Positions 44,216 through 52,158 of a stretch of DNA of 64,000 bases are shown in pieces (the stretch's first letter is position 1; the number at the start of each line of letters is the position of its first letter). The position numbers were made by a program, and so were the translations under genes. Where the stretch lies: positions 186,001-250,000 of the forward strand of contig NZ_JAUSWB010000003.1 of assembly GCF_030814955.1 (NCBI RefSeq). Direction: 5' to 3'. The stretch is from Planomicrobium stackebrandtii. Its GTDB lineage: Bacteria > Bacillota > Bacilli > Bacillales_A > Planococcaceae. The notes under the pieces were generated by a model. The model saw only the letters and a list, made by a program, of their open reading frames with translations, did no database searches and had not been told where the DNA came from.

Positions 44216-45526
44216 ATGGAAGAAACAAAACGAAAAGTGCCGGCAGATGTGCCGATGAAAAAAAACTTAGGTACGTTCTCGATTTTTAATGTCCCAATTT
44301 TATGGTTTGGTATTTTTGCAGCAATCGCCCTCTATGCGATGTATACAGATAACTTGCCTGCAGGGATGATTGGAGCACTATTGATCATCATGGTCCTCGG
44401 TGAACTGCTCGGATGGATCGGAGACCATACCCCGATTGTCCGCACATTTTTAGGCGGCGGTGCGATTGTGGCTATATTCGGTTCAGCCTATATGGTCTAT
44501 AGCGGCTTGATGCCGGAAACCACCTCGACGATTATTACGGAATTTATGCAAGATGGTGACTTTTTGAACTTCTATATCGCTGCGTTGATTACCGGCAGTA
44601 TTTTGGGTATGGAGTCGAAAGTGCTTGTGAAAGCGGGCGTCCGTTACGCATTGCCTTTGCTTGCGGCAGTTGCAGGAGCAGTCGTGCTTGCGGCTTTGGT
44701 CGGTATGCTGATTGGATTTAGTATTCAGGATGCGGTACTGGTCATCGCCATGCCTATCATGGGTGGAGGCATGGGTGCCGGTGCAGTGCCAATGTCACAA
44801 GTTTACTCCGAAATGCTTGGAAACGAACCGGGTTATTACTTGTCGATATTAGTTCCTGCACTTGCGCTGGGAAATGTATTCGCCATTATTCTGGCCAGTG
44901 TATTGAACATTGTCGGCAAGAAGTACCCGAGTTTGACTGGGAATGGACAATTGATCAAAGGATTTCATTATGAGAAAAAAGAGGCGCCTGAATACAGCCT
45001 GGCTAAAATGGGCATTGGTGTCCTGGCCGCAGTGTCGTTTTATATGTTAGGAAATCTACTAGGTGATTTCATTCCACTGCATCCATACGCCATTATGATC
45101 ATCCTGGTGGCAGGGTTGAAAGTGGCCAATGTCATGCCGGAAATTATTGTAGACGGTGCTAGCCAGTGGTATGAGTTTGTTGCGAGAAACTGGACCAACG
45201 CCCTGTTGATCGGCATCGGTGTTGCATATACAGATTTGGCTGCTGTTTTGAATGCTCTAAGTATTGAGTATGTGCTAATCGTTCTTGCGGTAGTTTTGGG
45301 AGCGGTCATCGGTTCCGCCGTCGTCGGAAAGTTCATGGGCTTTTATCCGATCGAAGCAGCTATTACAGCTGGTCTTTGTATGGCAAACATGGGCGGGACA
45401 GGCGACGTAGCTGTATTATCGGCAGCTCGCCGAATGGAATTAATGCCATTTGCACAAATTTCATCCCGTCTTGGCGGTGCACTGATTTTGCTGCTGGCCA
45501 GCATATTCATTCCGTTCTTTATCTAG
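44216..45526 (+). CDS. 2-hydroxycarboxylate transporter (CitS/MaeN/CimH family)
   Basis: A 436-residue sodium- or proton-symporter for malate, citrate or like acids. About eleven hydrophobic segments in two halves, with the two re-entrant loop motifs of the family: GGGMGAGAVPMS (about 182-193) and NMGGTGDVAVLSAARRMELM (about 390-409). The hydrophilic loop between the halves (KGFHYEKKEAPEYS) is also typical. Preceded by a two-component system and a cre site; the arrangement is like maeN of B. subtilis, so Na+/malate symport is the first guess. Own terminator downstream. Confidence 0.94.
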   Translation: MEETKRKVPADVPMKKNLGTFSIFNVPILWFGIFAAIALYAMYTDNLPAGMIGALLIIMVLGELLGWIGDHTPIVRTFLGGGAIVAIFGSAYMVYSGLMPETTSTIITEFMQDGDFLNFYIAALITGSILGMESKVLVKAGVRYALPLLAAVAGAVVLAALVGMLIGFSIQDAVLVIAMPIMGGGMGAGAVPMSQVYSEMLGNEPGYYLSILVPALALGNVFAIILASVLNIVGKKYPSLTGNGQLIKGFHYEKKEAPEYSLAKMGIGVLAAVSFYMLGNLLGDFIPLHPYAIMIILVAGLKVANVMPEIIVDGASQWYEFVARNWTNALLIGIGVAYTDLAAVLNALSIEYVLIVLAVVLGAVIGSAVVGKFMGFYPIEAAITAGLCMANMGGTGDVAVLSAARRMELMPFAQISSRLGGALILLLASIFIPFFI

Positions 45527-45533
45527 TAAACAG

Positions 45534-45572
45534 AAAAAATCCACTCACAGCGAATACTGTGGGTGGATTTTT
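45534..45572 (+). terminator. Terminator of the carboxylate transporter
   Basis: AAAAATCCACTCACAG pairs with CTGTGGGTGGATTTTT (one G-T pair) around a six-base loop. Confidence 0.9.
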
Positions 45573-45608
45573 AGTTTCTAACTCATTGCCGCCGCAATGG
45601 ACGATCCT

Positions 45609-45818
45609 TCAAACCGTCATCTCATTTTCTGCTTTCATCCGAATTGCCTGGACTGTCAGTTTTTCCAGCACCGCCGCAAAAGAGCCGGCTGCTACTGACA
45701 GAATGATGCAGATGAAGCACAACATGAATACGCTGCGGCTGGCGAAAATACAGAAGGCAAGTGTCAGAAGAGCAAGGACAGACTTCAGAAAAAGTAAAGG
45801 ACCTTTTGCCAGTTTCAC
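45609..45818 (-). CDS. Short membrane protein, DUF2975-like C-terminus
   Basis: A 69-residue protein with two hydrophobic segments and the C-terminal line LEKLTVQAIRMKAENEMTV, which copies the end of the larger DUF2975 protein coded two genes upstream (LQKLLENAIEIKSENDLTV). It may be a truncated paralogue or a short member. GTG at 45818 is used, with GAGGTG six bases before it; an ATG at 45839 has no ribosome site. Last gene of a minus-strand group with an XRE gene. Confidence 0.6.
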   Translation of the reverse strand: MKLAKGPLLFLKSVLALLTLAFCIFASRSVFMLCFICIILSVAAGSFAAVLEKLTVQAIRMKAENEMTV

Positions 45819-45870
45819 CAAGAACACCTCGCTTGTCATTCATTGATTGAGAGAGCAGTGAAAATACTGG

Positions 45871-46095
45871 CTACGAAGACGGCTCATCTTTTTCAGGACG
45901 GTATTCCAGAACATCTCCAGGCTGACAATCCAATGCTTTGCAGATTGCTTCCAATGTGGAAAGACGAACAGCTTTTGCTTTGCCATTTTTCAAAATGGAC
46001 AGGTTAGCCATCGTGATGCCGACCCTTTCTGATAGCTCGGTAACACTCATTTTGCGTTTGGCCAGCATCACGTCGATATTGATTATAATTGCCAT
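45871..46095 (-). CDS. XRE-family helix-turn-helix regulator (YozG-like)
   Basis: A 74-residue single-domain regulator: MAIIINIDVMLAKRKMSVTE, then the helix-turn-helix LSERVGITMANLSILKNGKA and ICKALDCQPGDVLEY, the pattern of the Cro/C1-type HTH_26 group. Such genes usually follow a DUF2975 membrane gene, as here (about 10 bases away). The inner ATG is used, with GAGGTG 6 bases upstream. Probable cytosolic repressor acting together with, or held by, the membrane protein. Confidence 0.9.
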   Translation of the reverse strand: MAIIINIDVMLAKRKMSVTELSERVGITMANLSILKNGKAKAVRLSTLEAICKALDCQPGDVLEYRPEKDEPSS

Positions 46096-46105
46096 ATCAT
46101 TCACC

Positions 46106-46585
46106 TCAGACTGTTAAATCATTTTCAGATTTTATTTCAATCGCATTTTCCAATAGTTTTTGGAGAACTGCCGCAAAGACCGCGATTACGATCGCGCCAA
46201 ATGTAATGACCATCCCAAGTCCACCAAGGCCAGGCGCATCATCTACTTCGGCCGTATACAGGATGATCGGCAAGCATAGCATATACAGTACAGTGATGAT
46301 GAGGGCGCAATATTTAATGTTCTTCAGCGCCTTTACGGATCTTTCCGAGAAAGCGGTGTTCCGGTCAATATAGCCTAAAAGCTTCATTGCCTGATATAAT
46401 GCCGAAAAATAGGCGATTGCCGTAATATACATGGCAACTAAGAAAACGTACTGCAGAAATGACCATTTCGGCAGAATTTCTCCGATGAACTGTGAGAGTG
46501 GAGGCACCACAAAGATGCACACAGCCAAAACTGGAAGAGCCATCAGAAAAAGAACAATTTTTAAAAATAGGGTTTCCCGTTTCAT
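46106..46585 (-). CDS. DUF2975 membrane protein
   Basis: A 159-residue membrane protein with four hydrophobic segments, the family line YIDRNTAFSERSVKALKNIKYCAL in the middle and the C-terminal AIEIKSENDLTV that marks DUF2975 (YoaS-like). The ATG has GAGGTG 7 bases upstream. First gene of the DUF2975-XRE pair; membrane protein and regulator may form a sensing couple, but the signal is unknown. The 210 bases before it show no gene. Confidence 0.88.
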   Translation of the reverse strand: MKRETLFLKIVLFLMALPVLAVCIFVVPPLSQFIGEILPKWSFLQYVFLVAMYITAIAYFSALYQAMKLLGYIDRNTAFSERSVKALKNIKYCALIITVLYMLCLPIILYTAEVDDAPGLGGLGMVITFGAIVIAVFAAVLQKLLENAIEIKSENDLTV

Positions 46586-46813
46586 TTTAAAGCACCTCAC
46601 TTATTTAAGATTAACTCTAGTATAAAATAATGTTTATCGAATTACAATAAATAAATATTGATTTTTAATTTATATTAGCGATTGCAAGATAGGTTTATGC
46701 CAAGAGAAAGCATGGCATTAATTGGGTTTTTTGAAATCTGAATTATCGGTTTATTTTGATTTAATTTTTTGATGAAGCGGAGTATGATAAAGGTAAAAGG
46801 AGGAGGAGTTTAA

Positions 46814-46912
46814 ATGGAGGCTACCTTTGGGCTTGTGCCCATGCTCGTCCTTTCCGCCATTGTCGTTGTGCTCATCGTGTCCTATTTTTTCTTCCATCAC
46901 TGGGCAAAATGA
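46814..46912 (+). CDS. Small single-pass membrane protein (32 aa)
   Basis: An ATG preceded by AGGAGGAG opens a 32-codon frame ended by TGA. The product has a short start (MEATFGLVPM), one strongly hydrophobic helix (LVLSAIVVVLIVSYFFF) and the end HHWAK. A terminator hairpin follows 12 bases after the stop. Strong ribosome site, helix and terminator together support a real small gene. It resembles the small YjcZ/sporulation-type or stress membrane peptides only in general shape; no function can be given. Confidence 0.7.
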   Translation: MEATFGLVPMLVLSAIVVVLIVSYFFFHHWAK

Positions 46913-46924
46913 GTATTGAACAGG

Positions 46925-46952
46925 AAAGCCGCATGCTGTTATGCGGCTTTTT
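46925..46952 (+). terminator. Terminator of the 32-aa gene
   Basis: AAAGCCGCAT-N6-ATGCGGCTTT followed by T residues. Confidence 0.88.
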
Positions 46953-46986
46953 GTATCGGACTGCTGCAACGGATACTAAAAACCCA

Positions 46987-47037
46987 AAAGACCCTGGATG
47001 GATAGCACGTTAACCGTGTTATCCACTCAGGGTCTTT
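46987..47037 (-). terminator. Long hairpin, probable minus-strand terminator
   Basis: AAAGACCCTG pairs with CAGGGTCTTT, and the inside adds ATGGATAGCACG with CGTGTTATCCA. On the minus strand it ends in a T-rich run. It would stop the small membrane gene that ends at 47231; no gene is visible in the 190 bases in between. Confidence 0.65.
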
Positions 47038-47230
47038 GTAAAAAGCAGAAACAAAAAGCTAAGGAGACTCTCACGTGGAAGGCCATATTTGTCATTCCCA
47101 TTCAATCCGTGAGGTCGCCCGATCTGGATACTTACATACCGTACCTGTTCAGCTTCTTCCGCAGCAGCAGAAAGATCAGTTTCTATCGATTTAGCCTCCG
47201 CTGTTTGGTCTGTAGTCTCCCTTGCCTCGG

Positions 47231-47542
47231 TTAAAAAAAGCTTAAAGCGAGGGCAGCAACAAGAAGAACAGCTGCAACTTTCCGGTTTGGAATTTTAAAG
47301 TGTGGCAAGCTGCCTTTAAACAACGCGACAACTGCGATGATGACGGCAATAAAAACAACTAAATTGACGATGCTGCTGATGCCGCCGCCAAATAGCCCCA
47401 GCAGCAAAACTAAAGCAATCAGCAAGTAAATTGGAGCAGCCAGCACTTTCTTCCATAAAGTGTTTGATCGGAAACCTGGAAGGTTGCGGACAAAGCTCTT
47501 AAAGGTAAATTTGGGTCTTCCAAAACGATTGCGATTATTCAT
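47231..47542 (-). CDS. Small membrane protein (103 aa)
   Basis: Not recognised. Basic N-terminal part (NRNRFGRPKFTFKSFVRNLPGF) followed by three hydrophobic stretches, among them APIYLLIALVLLLGLFGGG and VNLVVFIAVIIAVVALF, and VAAVLLVAALALSFF at the end. The ATG at 47542 has GGAGGAAT just before it; further in-frame sequence upstream to 47674 has no ribosome site. The 258 bases upstream hold nothing that I can name. Confidence 0.7.
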   Translation of the reverse strand: MNNRNRFGRPKFTFKSFVRNLPGFRSNTLWKKVLAAPIYLLIALVLLLGLFGGGISSIVNLVVFIAVIIAVVALFKGSLPHFKIPNRKVAAVLLVAALALSFF

Positions 47543-47800
47543 CAGGATTCCTCCTTCGTTTTTTAAAATCTTACAGCTGCCAAAAAGGGAAATCGAAAAT
47601 GTAAGACTTATGCTTACATATATTATTTCAGTATGACAGAATTCGTTCCATTTTGATAGATTCTTTGGGAACAAGAACTATCTGAGTACATGAAAGCGAG
47701 TAAAGAGTGAAAAATGGCATTGCAGACTCTTTGAATATGGCTCAAGTTTCTGTGTCCTGCTTTGGTTTGTACGTTTTCACGATAAAGAACATTCAAACGC

Positions 47801-47842
47801 AAAAACTCCACTTCCAGAATTCTGGAAGTGGAGTTTCTTTTT
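47801..47842 (-). terminator. Terminator of the YjiH operon
   Basis: AAACTCCACTTCCAGAA with TTCTGGAAGTGGAGTTT, a perfect palindrome with T runs on both sides. Confidence 0.92.
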
Positions 47843-49206
47843 TATACAAATAGATGGCCGAACAATACAAGAATCGGCAAAGTGATAATGGTACGCAAAA
47901 TGAAGATTACAGCCAGTTCCCAGAACTTCACCGGAATATTAGAACGCAGGATCAAAATGCCGATTTCGGACATGTAGATGATTTGCGTCAAAGATACACC
48001 GGCCAGAACAAAGCGGGTCAATTCACTTTCGATGCCGCTTCCGAGAACAGCCGGAAGGAACATGTCTGCGAATCCTACAAGGAAAGTAGGGGCGGCTGCC
48101 GCTGCTTCAGGCAATCCCATCAAAGTCAGCACAGGAATCAGTGGGTAAGAAATGATTTGGAACAGTGGTGTATATTCCGCAACAATCAAGGCTAGTGTAC
48201 CAAGAGCCATGACCAGTGGGATCAATGCCAGCCAGATATCAAGTACGGTTTCAATGCCGACCAGCGCAAGTTTTTTCGGGCTTGCGGCACCATTTGCTTT
48301 GCGGCGGGCTTCATCAAATCCCCACTGGAATAAGGAAGCTCCTTCGGGAATGGTGTCATCGATCTGTTTGCCGACCGGCGCGTAATATGTATCTTTTTTG
48401 CGTGACAACGGCGGGATGCGCGGCATAATGACCGCAGCTACCAGACAGGCGACCGATACCGCCAAGTAGAACGGCAGGAACAGGTGGCCAATGCCGACAA
48501 CATTTGCAACAACCAGGCTGAAGGCGACGGATGCGATTGAAAAAGTCGTCGCAATGACGGAAGCTTCACGCTCAGTGTAATTGCCTTCGTCATACTGTTT
48601 CATGGTCACCAGAACACCAACCGGCGCAGCGCCCATCCATGATGCCATTGCATCAATCGACGAGCGGCCGGGCAAAGTGAAGACAGGGCGCATAAACTTA
48701 TTAACCAATGCACCGACAAATTCCATTAAGCCAAATTCCACCAGCAGAGGCAGCAAAATTCCAGCGAACAGGAACCAGGTAAGCAATACGGGCGCCAAGT
48801 CATAGAGAACCACGCCTCCGGTATTCCGTGAAGCAATTGCTTCAGGGCCGATTTCATAATAGGCCATGATGCCAAATGCAAAAGCGAGGACACGAACAAT
48901 CAGTCCGAATGGCCCGTTGATGAAGGTAGAACGTAAAAAAGGTGAGTTCTGTACAAAAGCAGGTTTCAAGGCAGTTGCCGTTAAGCTGGCGATTGCGGAG
49001 AAGCCGAGCAGGATCACAATGAACGGCGGGATTACGTCACCGAACGTTGTCAGGAGGAACGATGCCAGAATGCCGACCCCGATGGTGATTTCGCCGTTGT
49101 AGGAAATCGGGCATAGAAATAACAGTGCGCCGATTATGGAAGGGATTAGAAACTTCCAAGTATCAGCCGGTTGGATGGTCTTTTTTTCGCTTTGAAGCAT
49201 GGTCAT
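47842..49206 (-). CDS. YjiH-family membrane protein (nucleoside-recognition domain)
   Basis: A 454-residue integral membrane protein with about ten hydrophobic segments. It contains the Gate / nucleoside-recognition pattern (SSIDAMASWMGAAPVGVLVTMKQYDEG; later GLPEAAAAAPTFLVGFADMF) of YjiH-type proteins. These are thought to be transporters, with nucleosides or small organic ions as possible substrates, but none is proven. It overlaps the regulator gene by four bases (ATGA) with GGAGGG as ribosome site, so both are made together and the regulator may respond to the transported compound. Confidence 0.85.
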   Translation of the reverse strand: MTMLQSEKKTIQPADTWKFLIPSIIGALLFLCPISYNGEITIGVGILASFLLTTFGDVIPPFIVILLGFSAIASLTATALKPAFVQNSPFLRSTFINGPFGLIVRVLAFAFGIMAYYEIGPEAIASRNTGGVVLYDLAPVLLTWFLFAGILLPLLVEFGLMEFVGALVNKFMRPVFTLPGRSSIDAMASWMGAAPVGVLVTMKQYDEGNYTEREASVIATTFSIASVAFSLVVANVVGIGHLFLPFYLAVSVACLVAAVIMPRIPPLSRKKDTYYAPVGKQIDDTIPEGASLFQWGFDEARRKANGAASPKKLALVGIETVLDIWLALIPLVMALGTLALIVAEYTPLFQIISYPLIPVLTLMGLPEAAAAAPTFLVGFADMFLPAVLGSGIESELTRFVLAGVSLTQIIYMSEIGILILRSNIPVKFWELAVIFILRTIITLPILVLFGHLFV

Positions 49207-50531
49207 GTCATTTTCCCTCCAGTGGTGTTTGCGTATTTTTTTAGTTTGCGGACGACGGATGGCTGGCTGATGCCCAAAATATTGGCCATCTCGGTGGTGG
49301 TGCGGTAACGCTTTTGTGCGTTCAGCAAAACTTTCTTTTCAACAGATTCCAGAATGTGCGGCAGTGTTTGGCCATTGAGTTCAAAACCGATGCGCTCATC
49401 CGAATCCGGCTGATAGGCGATGGGAAGGTCGTCGAGTGTGATGAGTGCCGACTCGCTTTCAATGAAACTGCGTTCCAGTACATTGCGCAGTTCGCGGAAA
49501 TTGCCTTTCCAGGGCAGCTGCAGGAAATGAAAGTACAAATCATCTGTCAAAGTTTTCAGCTGGCGGTAATTGCTGTTCAGTTCATCGAGAAAATGGCTGA
49601 TGGCCAGGTCCAAATCGTCCGGCCGCTCTCTCAACGGTTTCAGTTCAATGGAAGCCAGGTGCAGCAAATAAAACAAGTCCTCACGGAAACGTCCGTCTGT
49701 AACAGCTTCTTCAACTGGAGTGGTGCATATGGCGATGATGCGCGCAGTGTGCGGCGGCTGCAAAATTTTGAACAGCGCTGCCTGAGAAGCAGCGGAGAGT
49801 TGATCAAATTCATTTAAGACTAAAGTTCCGCCAGCTGCGAGACTCATATAGCCTTCACCGTCCAATCCCCAAAAACTGATTTCGAATATCGATTCCGGGA
49901 TGGCGCTGCAATGGACTTCAATAAATGCGGCGTCCCGCCGGCTGCTTTGCGAGTGGATAAATTTAGCAAGAGCCGTTTTTCCAGTTCCGGGTTCTCCTTG
50001 GATGACAACGGGCACATCGAGCTGTGCCATTTTGGTCGCCGTTTGAAGTGCCCGGCCGGAAGAAGGGCTTTCCATGACACAGCCTTCGATATGGAGCTGC
50101 TGATTGCGCAAGTGAGCGAGCTCGCCTTTGACTTTGGACATCTCCGATTCCAGGTTCTCCAAATATTCCTTCATGACCATCAGCTGGGACATATCGTAGG
50201 AATAACTGACGACAAACTCAACATCGCCCTTGTCATTAAACAATGGAATTCCAGTAATCAGCACTTTTCTTCCGGAAGGTGTATCCTGGCGCAGCACCAC
50301 CTTTTTTTTCTGCTCCAGTACCAGCGGCGTAATGGCAGGAGAGAAAATTCCGGCTGCTTCCAGGTCATAGACGGATCTACCAAGCAGGTCTTTAGGTGTC
50401 ACACCATAAGGTTCACCGCTGTGTGGAGAGACTTTAATGATGCGGCCTTCCCGGGTAGTGACAATGATATCTTCATCGTAGGTATCAATGATTTCTTCAT
50501 CAGTATTGGGAAGCAGAAACAAAGTATTCAT
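49203..50531 (-). CDS. PAS-AAA+-HTH regulator, TyrR-like, without sigma-54 loop
   Basis: A 442-residue regulator. Residues about 15-115 form a PAS domain, a short coiled coil follows, then an AAA+ domain with Walker A GEPGTGKTALAKFIH (about 180) and the arginine region GRFREDLFYLLHLASIELKPL, and a C-terminal helix-turn-helix (TTTEMANILGISQPSVVRKL). The GAFTGA loop that binds sigma-54 is missing (the place reads FEISFWGLDGEGYMSLAAGG) and Walker B is TLVLNEF with Asn instead of Asp. It thus looks like TyrR-type proteins, acting with sigma-A. Second ATG taken (GGAGGT 5 bases before). Operon with yjiH. Confidence 0.85.
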   Translation of the reverse strand: MNTLFLLPNTDEEIIDTYDEDIIVTTREGRIIKVSPHSGEPYGVTPKDLLGRSVYDLEAAGIFSPAITPLVLEQKKKVVLRQDTPSGRKVLITGIPLFNDKGDVEFVVSYSYDMSQLMVMKEYLENLESEMSKVKGELAHLRNQQLHIEGCVMESPSSGRALQTATKMAQLDVPVVIQGEPGTGKTALAKFIHSQSSRRDAAFIEVHCSAIPESIFEISFWGLDGEGYMSLAAGGTLVLNEFDQLSAASQAALFKILQPPHTARIIAICTTPVEEAVTDGRFREDLFYLLHLASIELKPLRERPDDLDLAISHFLDELNSNYRQLKTLTDDLYFHFLQLPWKGNFRELRNVLERSFIESESALITLDDLPIAYQPDSDERIGFELNGQTLPHILESVEKKVLLNAQKRYRTTTEMANILGISQPSVVRKLKKYANTTGGKMT

Positions 50532-50554
50532 CATTGACCTCCGTTATTCATTCT

Positions 50555-50610
50555 TGTATAGACTATACATGATTGAATAATCACATTACAAGAGAATAAT
50601 TAATTATTCT
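50555..50610 (-). promoter_or_regulatory. Promoter with two palindromes before the AAA+ regulator
   Basis: Minus strand: TTGTAA (50586-50591), 18-base spacer, TATAGT (50562-50567). The -10 lies inside the perfect palindrome TGTATAG-A-CTATACA (50555-50569), and AGAATAATT-AATTATTCT (50593-50610), also perfect, overlaps the upstream side. A sigma-A-type promoter fits the missing GAFTGA; no -24/-12 element was seen. Confidence 0.6.
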
Positions 50611-50765
50611 TGAATAACTTTATACGAATTAAGGATTTTAAGGTGTCGATCAAGAAGAGACAGCTACAGATGATTATGTAATTCTTATGAGTTATTGAGT
50701 ATTTTTATTAATGTAAAGCCGATACTTTCTTGGTACATAAAAGCAGCGCCGCATCTATACATGAA

Positions 50766-50790
50766 GTTTAAAGAACGTGGGGAAGGGAAT
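50766..50790 (+). promoter_or_regulatory. SigB-type promoter
   Basis: GTTTAA, a 13-base spacer and GGGAAT, close to the general-stress consensus GTTTAA-N12/15-GGGTAT. It lies 57 bases before the start of a general stress protein. Confidence 0.75.
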
Positions 50791-50847
50791 TCTAAACAGT
50801 GTAGTCAACTTACTCTATCCAACATACTATAGGAGGAAAAATTAATT

Positions 50848-51348
50848 ATGGTAAACAATACAACAAGCAATCTGGAATCTATTCAAACGGTTAATAAGCT
50901 GATCAAGGATATCAAAGTGGCCATGTTCACGACGATTTCATCCGACAATAAAATCATTTCACGTCCAATGCAGACACAGGAAGTGGAATTTGATGGGGAG
51001 CTATGGTTCCTGACAATGAAAGATACGGAGAAGTACGAGGAAATCATCAGCAATCCGAACGTCAATTTGGCATACGCAGGCAGTTCCTATGTATCCATCA
51101 GCGGAACAGCTGAATTTATTGAAGATGCAGCGAAGAAAAAAGAATACTGGAATCCGATTTTTGACAAAATGCTGGACACATCTTATGACGACCCGAACGT
51201 CGTGCTGATAAAAGTCGATGCGGATTCAGCTGAATATTGGGATTCAGGCAATACCTTAAAGTCAGTCAAGACTTTTGTTAAAAAGCTGACCAATAAAGAC
51301 ACTGAAAAAGACCGTAAAGAAATTAACGATACAGTGGATTTCAACTAA
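50848..51348 (+). CDS. General stress protein 26 / pyridoxamine-phosphate-oxidase-like
   Basis: A 166-residue split-barrel flavin-binding-fold protein like B. subtilis YdaG (GS26). Typical lines: IKVAMFTTISSDNKIISRPMQTQEVEFDGELWFLT and NPNVNLAYAGSSYVSISGTA. These proteins are induced by SigB under stress; flavin binding is probable, the reaction is unknown. The SigB-type promoter upstream agrees. Ribosome site AGGAGGAAAA. A perfect terminator palindrome follows. Confidence 0.9.
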   Translation: MVNNTTSNLESIQTVNKLIKDIKVAMFTTISSDNKIISRPMQTQEVEFDGELWFLTMKDTEKYEEIISNPNVNLAYAGSSYVSISGTAEFIEDAAKKKEYWNPIFDKMLDTSYDDPNVVLIKVDADSAEYWDSGNTLKSVKTFVKKLTNKDTEKDRKEINDTVDFN

Positions 51349-51366
51349 AGAACCTTCATGACGTAG

Positions 51367-51402
51367 AAAAGCTCGGAGACAATTAATTGTCTCCGAGCTT
51401 TT
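51367..51402. terminator. Bidirectional terminator
   Basis: AAAAGCTCGGAGACAATT with AATTGTCTCCGAGCTTTT, perfect 18-bp arms, between convergent genes. Confidence 0.93.
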
Positions 51403-51408
51403 GCTGAC

Positions 51409-51942
51409 TTAAATAACTTCTGTTTTTAATACTTGTACATCTTCTGGTGCCAACCCTGCTTTTCTATCTTGAGCTTCATGCAGCTTCACCATAACAAAAC
51501 GGGCAATCGGCTGGATGACCAGGCTTTCGGCAATCAAGACAATTGCGAAGTTGCGTGGCCAGTTTGCAAGCCAGTTGCTAAAGAGTTCTGAGTGAAAGCC
51601 GTTGCCAACGATATCGCCGATCAAGGTCATTGCAGCTGACATGCCGAGTACGGTGAACAGGATACGGAACAGAATTTTAGAATTGAAGCTGTCTGTAGCC
51701 TGAGTAAACTTGGCGGTCAAAGCTTCCGCAATCCGGCCAAAAATAACCGGTTCGATGACCATGACGATGATCCACATGATCGGAATCATTTTGACAATGC
51801 TCCAGGCAACTTCGGCATTAAATTCTCCGGCAAAGTAAATTGCACTGAACGAACTCATAAATATTACGGTCATGGTAGAAATGAGGCTGCCGTAGAGAAG
51901 ACCCTCTTTTCCATTGCGTGGCAATCTTTTTTCTTGATGCAC
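51409..51942 (-). CDS. DUF2798-like membrane protein
   Basis: A 177-residue membrane protein with four hydrophobic segments arranged as two similar halves. Each half ends in the pattern of DUF2798 proteins (WSIVKMIPIMWIIVMVIEP; WPRNFAIVLIAESLVIQPIARFVM). No catalytic residues. Function unknown; some members are next to transport or stress genes. ATG with AGGGAG on the minus strand. Assignment to DUF2798 is by eye. Confidence 0.72.
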   Translation of the reverse strand: MHQEKRLPRNGKEGLLYGSLISTMTVIFMSSFSAIYFAGEFNAEVAWSIVKMIPIMWIIVMVIEPVIFGRIAEALTAKFTQATDSFNSKILFRILFTVLGMSAAMTLIGDIVGNGFHSELFSNWLANWPRNFAIVLIAESLVIQPIARFVMVKLHEAQDRKAGLAPEDVQVLKTEVI

Positions 51943-52107
51943 ATTCTTCTCCCTTTCAAAGTACCTATTCTCGACTTTTTTACGTTAAATTTCATACGTT
52001 TAGCGGTCTGTTTGTTACTATAACAAGTACGGAATTTCGATGTAAGTGTCTATTGTGTGTCTTTTTAGACAGCGCTTTATCGTCATGATGTTGTAGAGGA
52101 TTTCGGG

Positions 52108-52144
52108 AAAAAAAAAGCTAGCTCCCAAAAGGCAGCCAGCTTTT
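52108..52144 (-). terminator. Terminator of the SLH gene
   Basis: AAAGCTGGCTGCC pairs with GGGAGCTAGCTTT (mismatches inside), with nine T on the minus strand. Confidence 0.75.
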
Positions 52145-52158
52145 ATCAAATTTAGCTG

